NCBI GenBank assembly: GCA_902530595.1
Contig: CACAAX010000009.1
Location: 1 to 60,144, forward strand
From: an uncultured Alphaproteobacteria bacterium
Lineage (GTDB): Bacteria > Pseudomonadota > Alphaproteobacteria > Rhodobacterales > Rhodobacteraceae
Direction: 5' to 3'
Length of the DNA stretch: 60,144 nt
Shown: positions 55,917 through 60,144 of the stretch, piece after piece
Position numbering within the stretch: position 1 is the stretch's first letter
How the letters are laid out: the number at the start of each line of letters is the position of its first letter
Program-made: the position numbers and the translations under genes
The notes under the pieces: model-generated
What the model saw: only the letters and a program-made list of their open reading frames with translations
What the model was told of the DNA's origin: nothing
Databases searched by the model: none

Positions 55917-56710
55917 TCACCAATTAAATTTAACCCAGCTAACAGCATCCTCATTTCTTGTCGTGCTGATATATGGCTTAGAGTAGGTTGCCAATCGGCC
56001 ATTTTCTCGAGATCAAGTAATGTTAATCCAGATAAAAACAATTCTTTAAATATAACTCGCTCCGAAAATCCTGTGCTTAACCGAAAACCAATTCTCTTTG
56101 AGAGATTTTTTAGAGATTTACCAACCTGATGCTTATTTTTACTAAAAACGTGTGACATCCGATTTCTGAGTATAACCCAATCGATTGGTGGATGTTTTGC
56201 CGATGCTCTTATTTGTCTGCATTCCCAAACCATTTCTGAATAAATCGAGGGCCCGACCACTTTTCCTGTTGACGCCTCTATCTTCGCTAAAAGATCAAAA
56301 TCAATCAGACTATCATTCATCGGTGTGACTAGTATATCAGCTACGGTGTGAGCCATCTTTACGAAATTTGATATGCCCCCAGGACAGTCAATAATTAAAA
56401 AGTCACATGTTTCTTCTAAAGTTGTTAAGGCGTCTGCAAATCTTTTCTCTTCTTCTGAATTAGACTCAGCTTTACTATCTTTATTTGATTGATCAATTTT
56501 ATAAAAAGATGGTCTTGGTAAATCAGACTTTTGTTTTCTACAAAAATCAGATCGATTTTCTAAGAATCTAAACATACTTTTCTGTCTAATATCTAGATCA
56601 ATAACACCTACATTCTTATTCTGGTAACATAGGGCTATGGCCACGTGTATAGCAGTTGTCGACTTTCCAGACCCCCCTTTTTCATTACCAAAAACGATAA
56701 TCTTTGCCAT
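55913..56710 (-). CDS. mipZ: Division plane positioning ATPase MipZ
   Basis: A ParA/MinD-type ATPase of 265 residues that inhibits FtsZ away from midcell in alphaproteobacteria. The deviant Walker A is EKGGSGKSTTAIH, with IDLDIRQKS (typical MipZ D(L)DxRQ) and LIIDCPGG following. The length and the DLPRP segment are typical. The ATG at 56710 is used; a TTG four codons upstream is possible. It is convergent with the D,D-carboxypeptidase. Confidence 0.94.
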   Translation of the reverse strand: MAKIIVFGNEKGGSGKSTTAIHVAIALCYQNKNVGVIDLDIRQKSMFRFLENRSDFCRKQKSDLPRPSFYKIDQSNKDSKAESNSEEEKRFADALTTLEETCDFLIIDCPGGISNFVKMAHTVADILVTPMNDSLIDFDLLAKIEASTGKVVGPSIYSEMVWECRQIRASAKHPPIDWVILRNRMSHVFSKNKHQVGKSLKNLSKRIGFRLSTGFSERVIFKELFLSGLTLLDLEKMADWQPTLSHISARQEMRMLLAGLNLIGD

Positions 56711-56766
56711 TTTTTCTGCCAAGATTTATAGGTCTCTAGGTAGAGAATACACTACAATAAAAGATG

Positions 56767-56988
56767 TTAGAGCTTAAAACCCTCATACTTTTTCTTGAAT
56801 TTCGAAACTCTACCACCAGTATCGAGTAGTTTTTGTGACCCTCCTGTCCATGCCGGATGAGTTAAGGGATCTATTTCAAGGTTCAGACTCTCATCTTTTT
56901 TGCCGTATGTAGATCTAGTCTTATATGTCGTCCCATCAGTCATCTTTATGTTAATAAAATGGTAATCTGGGTGTATATCTCTTTTCAT
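56767..56988 (-). CDS. rpmE: 50S ribosomal protein L31
   Basis: A 73-residue L31 of the zinc-free (C-) type: no cysteines. [11 protein letters not shown], the [19 protein letters not shown] block and the FKKKYEGF C terminus are family features. It is the last gene of the ffh-chorismate mutase-rpsP-rimM-trmD-rplS-rpmE run, 3 bases after rplS. Confidence 0.96.
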   Translation of the reverse strand: MKRDIHPDYHFINIKMTDGTTYKTRSTYGKKDESLNLEIDPLTHPAWTGGSQKLLDTGGRVSKFKKKYEGFKL

Positions 56989-56991
56989 TTC

Positions 56992-57387
56992 TTAGTCCTC
57001 TGCTTTAGTCGAGGTGCTAATTTCGTTCTTATAATTGGTCTTCTCAGCTATTCTAGCAGACTTTCCTCTTAGCCCTCTCAAGTAATATAGTTTTGATCTT
57101 CTAACCCGACCTCTTCGAACGACTGTAATTGAGTCAATGTTTGTGGAGTAAAGTGGAAAGACTCTTTCAACTCCTTCCCCAAATGATATTTTCCTAACAG
57201 TAAACGACGCAGCTAATGTAGACCCGCCCTTCCTTGCAATCACAACGCCTTCGTAGTTTTGTATTCTGGTTCGTTCACCCTCAGTTATTTTGTAACCTAC
57301 TCTTATAGTATCGCCAGAAGCAAAATCAGGTATAGTTTTGCCAATATTTTCTATGTGTTCGTTTTCAATTTTCTCAATGATATGCAT
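56992..57387 (-). CDS. rplS: 50S ribosomal protein L19
   Basis: A 131-residue L19. [47 protein letters not shown] and the Arg-rich [17 protein letters not shown] core are typical. It lies between trmD and rpmE. The C terminus is slightly longer than in E. coli, with a charged tail. Confidence 0.97.
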   Translation of the reverse strand: MHIIEKIENEHIENIGKTIPDFASGDTIRVGYKITEGERTRIQNYEGVVIARKGGSTLAASFTVRKISFGEGVERVFPLYSTNIDSITVVRRGRVRRSKLYYLRGLRGKSARIAEKTNYKNEISTSTKAED

Positions 57388-57412
57388 TTTTAGACCATCA
57401 AAATTTCTTTAA

Positions 57413-58147
57413 CTATTTTCTTTTAATCTTTTTTTTATTTTTTTCAACGTATTTAATAAATAAATCAGGTCTATTTTTTTTTGTGATTTGTTCCGCTGTC
57501 GTATTTTTCCACTCCAATATTCTTTGGTGATCACCAGTTCGAAGAATTTCTGGTACTTTCATGCCGTTCCAGTCTATTGGTTTCGTGAATTGTGGCGCTT
57601 CAAGCAAATCATCTGTGAAGCTTTCTGAAATAATAGATTCGGCATTGCCTAAGGTGCCAGGAAGCAATCTAACTATGGTATCCAATAGAACCATAGCTCC
57701 CAGCTCACCTCCCGTTAAAATGAAATCTCCAATAGATACTTCCATCATTTTATGTTTATCAATAACTCTCTGATCGATACCTTCAAATCTACCACAGACA
57801 ATTATTATTTCATTATATTGAAGCATATTCCTCACTAAATTTTGACTTAGAGGAATACCCTTTGGACTCATACAAACTATAAGCTTATTTTTACCACTGA
57901 TTAAACTATTTGCTTTAAGTACGGCTTCATCTAAAACATCGGGCATTAAAATCATACCCGGCCCACCCGAAATAGGTTTATCATCTACTTTCTTGTGTCT
58001 ACCCCTCCCATATTTTTTTAGGTCGATAGTTTCTAGGGACCAAAGCTTGTTCTCTAATGCTCTACCTGTAACTGACGCTGATAATGGACCAGGAAAAAGC
58101 TCCGGATAAAGGGTTATAACCTTAGCACTTAGTTGAGTTTTATACAT
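57413..58147 (-). CDS. trmD: tRNA (guanine37-N1)-methyltransferase TrmD
   Basis: A 244-residue SPOUT enzyme methylating G37 of tRNAs to prevent frameshifting. ITLYPELFPGPLS, DDKPISGGPGMIL, CGRFEGIDQRV and the knot motif SIGDFILTGGELGA are visible. The C terminus is a Lys-rich tail. It lies 25 bases upstream of rplS and 19 bases after rimM, in the canonical trmD operon. Confidence 0.97.
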   Translation of the reverse strand: MYKTQLSAKVITLYPELFPGPLSASVTGRALENKLWSLETIDLKKYGRGRHKKVDDKPISGGPGMILMPDVLDEAVLKANSLISGKNKLIVCMSPKGIPLSQNLVRNMLQYNEIIIVCGRFEGIDQRVIDKHKMMEVSIGDFILTGGELGAMVLLDTIVRLLPGTLGNAESIISESFTDDLLEAPQFTKPIDWNGMKVPEILRTGDHQRILEWKNTTAEQITKKNRPDLFIKYVEKNKKKIKRK

Positions 58148-58166
58148 TTTCTTTTTTTATTCGAGT

Positions 58167-58691
58167 TCAGGTAAGTAAGCCTTTGATGGGTGTCAATAAA
58201 ATCTCCCTTTTACTTAAGTCTATTCTTCTCACATTATCCTTATCAAAAGGGATGTATATGGTTGCTTTTTTATCGTCAAGTGAAACCTCTAATACATCTC
58301 CACTACCAAAATTAAAAACATCCTTTACGATACCTTTTTGTATACTTCCATCAATTTTAATCTGAAGTCCTTTTAGGTCTTCATAATAGAATTCGTTAGC
58401 CATTAATTTAGGCAGAAATTTTTTCTCAAGAAATATAAGCTGACCTTTCAAACCTTCTGCTTGTTCTTTGTTTTTAGTTTCAGCGATGGATGCTATCCAT
58501 ATCGATTTTTTTGAATTCTTTAAAAATTCGATTTTGGTCATCAGTAGTGATTTACCTAGAAAAAACACCTTCGAGGTTCGTAGAAGTTTTAAATCTTCAA
58601 GATAAACATCCACTTTTGTTTGGCCCTGCAAACCGTATGCACCAATTACCTTGCCAACGGTAATAAAACTATCTAGTTGCTCCTTAGTCAG
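58167..58691 (-). CDS. rimM: Ribosome maturation factor RimM with a non-canonical start
   Basis: A 30S maturation factor. The N-terminal domain motif VGKVIGAYGLQGQTKV and the PRC-barrel region (NEFYYEDLKGLQI, GIVKDVFNFGSGDVLEV) are clear. The conserved motif lies upstream of the first usable ATG/GTG/TTG, a TTG at 58631 that would start within it. The frame is open up to a TAG at 58695-58697. The only plausible starts are a CTG at 58691 (L-TKEQLDSFITVG, 174 residues) or an ATT at 58664. I give the CTG; this is tentative. Confidence 0.75.
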   Translation of the reverse strand: MTKEQLDSFITVGKVIGAYGLQGQTKVDVYLEDLKLLRTSKVFFLGKSLLMTKIEFLKNSKKSIWIASIAETKNKEQAEGLKGQLIFLEKKFLPKLMANEFYYEDLKGLQIKIDGSIQKGIVKDVFNFGSGDVLEVSLDDKKATIYIPFDKDNVRRIDLSKREILLTPIKGLLT

Positions 58692-58801
58692 ATCCTAAAA
58701 CCAATTTATAACTAATAAAAAACTTCAAGGCACTATTAGGGTCGTGTAAAAGTACGCTCTCTACCAAAGCCATGTTTATTAGTCCTTCCAAAACTTTTTC
58801 A

Positions 58802-59251
58802 TTATTTTGGTTCTTTAGCAGGAGCTTCCTCAGCTTTTGGTTCTTTAGCAGGAGCTTCCTCAGCTTTTGGTTCATCAGCAGGAGCTTCCTTGGCTTTTGG
58901 TTCTTCGGCGGGGGTTTCCTCGGCTTTTGGTTCTTCGGCGGAGGTTTCCTCAGCTTCTTTTTTAGGTTTTGCCTTTATAGGATTATTTCGTATTTTTTTC
59001 GGAAGTACGTCTAGATTTTCTAGTAATCGGCTGATCCTGTCAGTTGTTTGTGCTCCTTTGGATAGCCAATCTTTAATTCTATCCAAGTCTAAATTTACCC
59101 TATTATTGTCTTCTTTATTTAGGAGAGGATTATAAGTACCTAACTTTTCTATAAATCTTCCGTCTCTGGGCATTCTACTGTCAGCAGCGACGACGCGGTA
59201 AAATGGCCTCTTTTTTGAACCGGCCCTAGCAAGCCGTATTTTAATACTCAT
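58802..59251 (-). CDS. rpsP: 30S ribosomal protein S16 with a repetitive C-terminal tail
   Basis: A 149-residue S16. The core is [33 protein letters not shown] and [17 protein letters not shown]. After about residue 100 the protein ends in tandem ten-residue units of the type [20 protein letters not shown] encoded by a 30-base DNA repeat. Acidic Ala/Pro tails on S16 are known in alphaproteobacteria. GAGAAT lies before the ATG. It is followed after 110 bases by rimM. Confidence 0.96.
   Translation of the reverse strand: MSIKIRLARAGSKKRPFYRVVAADSRMPRDGRFIEKLGTYNPLLNKEDNNRVNLDLDRIKDWLSKGAQTTDRISRLLENLDVLPKKIRNNPIKAKPKKEAEETSAEEPKAEETPAEEPKAKEAPADEPKAEEAPAKEPKAEEAPAKEPK
58805..58954 (-). repeat. 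Five tandem 30-base repeats in the rpsP tail
   Basis: On the plus strand each unit starts TTTTGGTTC and ends near TTCCTCAGC. The two units at 58805-58834 and 58835-58864 are identical; the next three differ at a few positions. They encode the ten-residue Lys-Ala-Glu-Glu-Ala-Pro-Ala-rich repeats of S16. Identical copies suggest recent slippage or duplication, so copy number may vary between strains. Confidence 0.95.
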
Positions 59252-59254
59252 AAA

Positions 59255-59563
59255 TTATTCTCCTATTTCTTTCTTTATTTGCTCGTGTTTTTTCTTTGAT
59301 TCTGTTGTAATTAGGTTCATAAGATTTACTATGAATTTTTTATCGAGATCACTATCCCCAATAAGCTTTTCAAGTGTCTTCACTTGTTCTTGTTCCCTTT
59401 CTCCATCATGCGGCTCAATATTGTTTTCAGCTTTTATTAATCCAATCCTCTTTGTAACCGAAAATCTTTCAATTAAAGCATTTATTATTATTGCATCGAG
59501 CCTATCGATAGTACTTCTCTCATTTTTTAACAATAAATCAACATTAATTTTGTTTTTTTTCAT
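59255..59563 (-). CDS. Chorismate mutase (AroQ type)
   Basis: A 102-residue all-helical protein of the type II (AroQ) chorismate mutase family, converting chorismate to prephenate. ERSTIDRLDAIIINALIERF is the first helix with the catalytic Arg/Asp region. RIGLIKAENN and a REQEQV helix follow, with EPHDGEREQE typical of the ffh-rpsP-linked alphaproteobacterial form. It lies 3 bases upstream of rpsP and 4 bases after ffh. Confidence 0.88.
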   Translation of the reverse strand: MKKNKINVDLLLKNERSTIDRLDAIIINALIERFSVTKRIGLIKAENNIEPHDGEREQEQVKTLEKLIGDSDLDKKFIVNLMNLITTESKKKHEQIKKEIGE

Positions 59564-59567
59564 TTGA

Positions 59568-60144
59568 TTATTTTTTAAAGTTTAATCCGGTCAGGTTTGT
59601 TGGAAGTTTCGATCCCAATTGCTTTTGTAGTAATTGGGCATCAGGAAAAGAAGGCACCCCACCGTCGTTCTTTCCTGACATCTGCTGCATGAAGCTCTTT
59701 AACATGCCTTTGCCGCCCATTTTACCCATTCTTTTCATCATATCTGACATTTGCCTATGCATCTTAATCAACTTATTTAATTCGGGTACTTCTAGCCCTG
59801 CACCAAGTGCTATTCTTTTCTTTCTACTTGCCTGGAGAAGATTAGGAGCTAATCGTTCTTTTTTAGTCATTGATTGAATTAGGGCAATTTGGTGTTTTAT
59901 AACTGAGTCATTTAGAGATTTATCATCTAAATTTTTCACGAGCTTCCCCATTCCGGGCATCATTCCCATTAAGCTCTGCAGACCACCCATTTTTTGCATT
60001 TGCTCTAACTGGTTTTTTAAATCATTCATATTGAACAACCCTTTTTGGAATCGGCGCATGGATCGCTCTGCTTTTTCGGCTTCCAATGTTTCAGAGGCTT
60101 TTTCAACTAAGGAAACTATATCACCCATACCTAGTATTCTTCTT
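59568..60144 (-). CDS. ffh: Signal recognition particle protein Ffh (C-terminal part, cut by window edge)
   Basis: The last 190 or so residues of Ffh. The reading frame runs off the window: just before the internal Met it reads RRILGMGDIVSLVEKA, the normal end of the G domain. The Met-rich M domain follows (FNMNDLKNQLEQMQKMGG, MGMMPGMGKL), which binds SRP RNA and signal peptides. The LQASRKKRIALGAG segment is the RNA-binding region. The GTPase N and G domains are outside. Confidence 0.95.
   Translation of the reverse strand, partial: RRILGMGDIVSLVEKASETLEAEKAERSMRRFQKGLFNMNDLKNQLEQMQKMGGLQSLMGMMPGMGKLVKNLDDKSLNDSVIKHQIALIQSMTKKERLAPNLLQASRKKRIALGAGLEVPELNKLIKMHRQMSDMMKRMGKMGGKGMLKSFMQQMSGKNDGGVPSFPDAQLLQKQLGSKLPTNLTGLNFKK

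Noticed and set aside
58774-58875. Minus-strand frame over the rpsP repeats (LRKLLLKNQ repeats)
   Set aside because: It is an alternate-frame reading of the S16 repeat. Only the part after the ATG near 58771 has its own ribosome binding site and is discussed separately.
58772-59014. Plus-strand frame with [14 protein letters not shown] repeats opposite the rpsP tail
   Set aside because: It is the antisense reading of the S16 tandem repeats; the low-complexity composition comes from the repeat, not from a gene.
1-60144. CRISPR arrays, insertion sequences, prophage or plasmid genes
   Set aside because: No regularly spaced repeats, transposase or integrase motifs, or terminal inverted repeats were seen; gene content and base composition look uniform.

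Overview
This window comes from an AT-rich alphaproteobacterium, most likely a genome-streamlined marine member on or near the Rhodobacterales. The sequence signs are: the cell-division ATPase MipZ; the regulator TrcR (DUF1013); a 43-residue aa3-type cytochrome oxidase subunit IV; the gene orders ffh-chorismate mutase-rpsP-rimM-trmD-rplS-rpmE, SDR-uvrC-pgsA-moaD-moaE and plsY-pyrC'-pyrB-UDG-moaB; and very short or overlapping intergenic spaces. The lineage is an inference; no rRNA is present to confirm it.

About 0.6-20.3 kb is a nearly complete aerobic (late cobalt insertion) cobalamin biosynthesis locus. A cobalamin riboswitch (about 14.93-15.16 kb, minus strand) precedes DUF1636-cobW-cobN-cobG-cobH-cobI-cobJ. 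A single plus-strand cobK sits in the middle of the minus-strand genes. The minus strand resumes with cobL-cobE-cobM-cobB-cobA-cobF-cobU(P). To the right of the riboswitch lie cobO-cobQ (plus), cobC-cbiB (minus) and cobT (plus). The genes take uroporphyrinogen III to adenosylcobinamide-GDP and activate the lower ligand. CobS/CobT chelatase partners, cobalamin synthase (CobV), BluB and a cobalt reductase are not seen here.

About 20.3-27.8 kb is mixed metabolism: cytochrome b561, SelO, a class III aminotransferase, glutaryl-CoA dehydrogenase, an ABC-2 exporter and an aldo/keto reductase. About 27.9-39.9 kb is housekeeping: an S49 peptidase, a pteridine-reductase-like SDR, uvrC-pgsA-moaD-moaE, ubiA, rsmE-gshA, plsY, a pseudo-dihydroorotase with pyrB, a cysteine-free UDG relative and moaB. 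About 40-45 kb is an RND efflux pair. About 45-54.5 kb holds a DsbD-domain protein, yqgE, tsaC, a DmdC-like acyl-CoA dehydrogenase, an MBL hydrolase, coxIV, rpsU, a quinone reductase, trcR, an SDR, an RsmC-like methyltransferase and clpS. The right end (54.6-60.1 kb) holds a D,D-carboxypeptidase, mipZ and the ffh-rpsP-rplS-rpmE ribosomal cluster, cut by the window edge inside ffh.

The most unusual signal is a pair of unrelated genes, yqgE and the rsmC-like methyltransferase. Both are interrupted at an 11-base A tract following a TAC codon in the same reading phase, and both are restored by one extra A. This points to slippage-rescued genes or to a systematic homopolymer error. Other oddities are: rimM with no ATG/GTG/TTG start for its conserved N terminus; cobK and cobL starting on the same CATG; a UDG-family protein with no cysteines and lost catalytic motifs; a dihydroorotase lacking its HxH metal site; and an SDR whose catalytic Lys is Cys. 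No mobile element, phage gene, tRNA, rRNA or CRISPR array was found.
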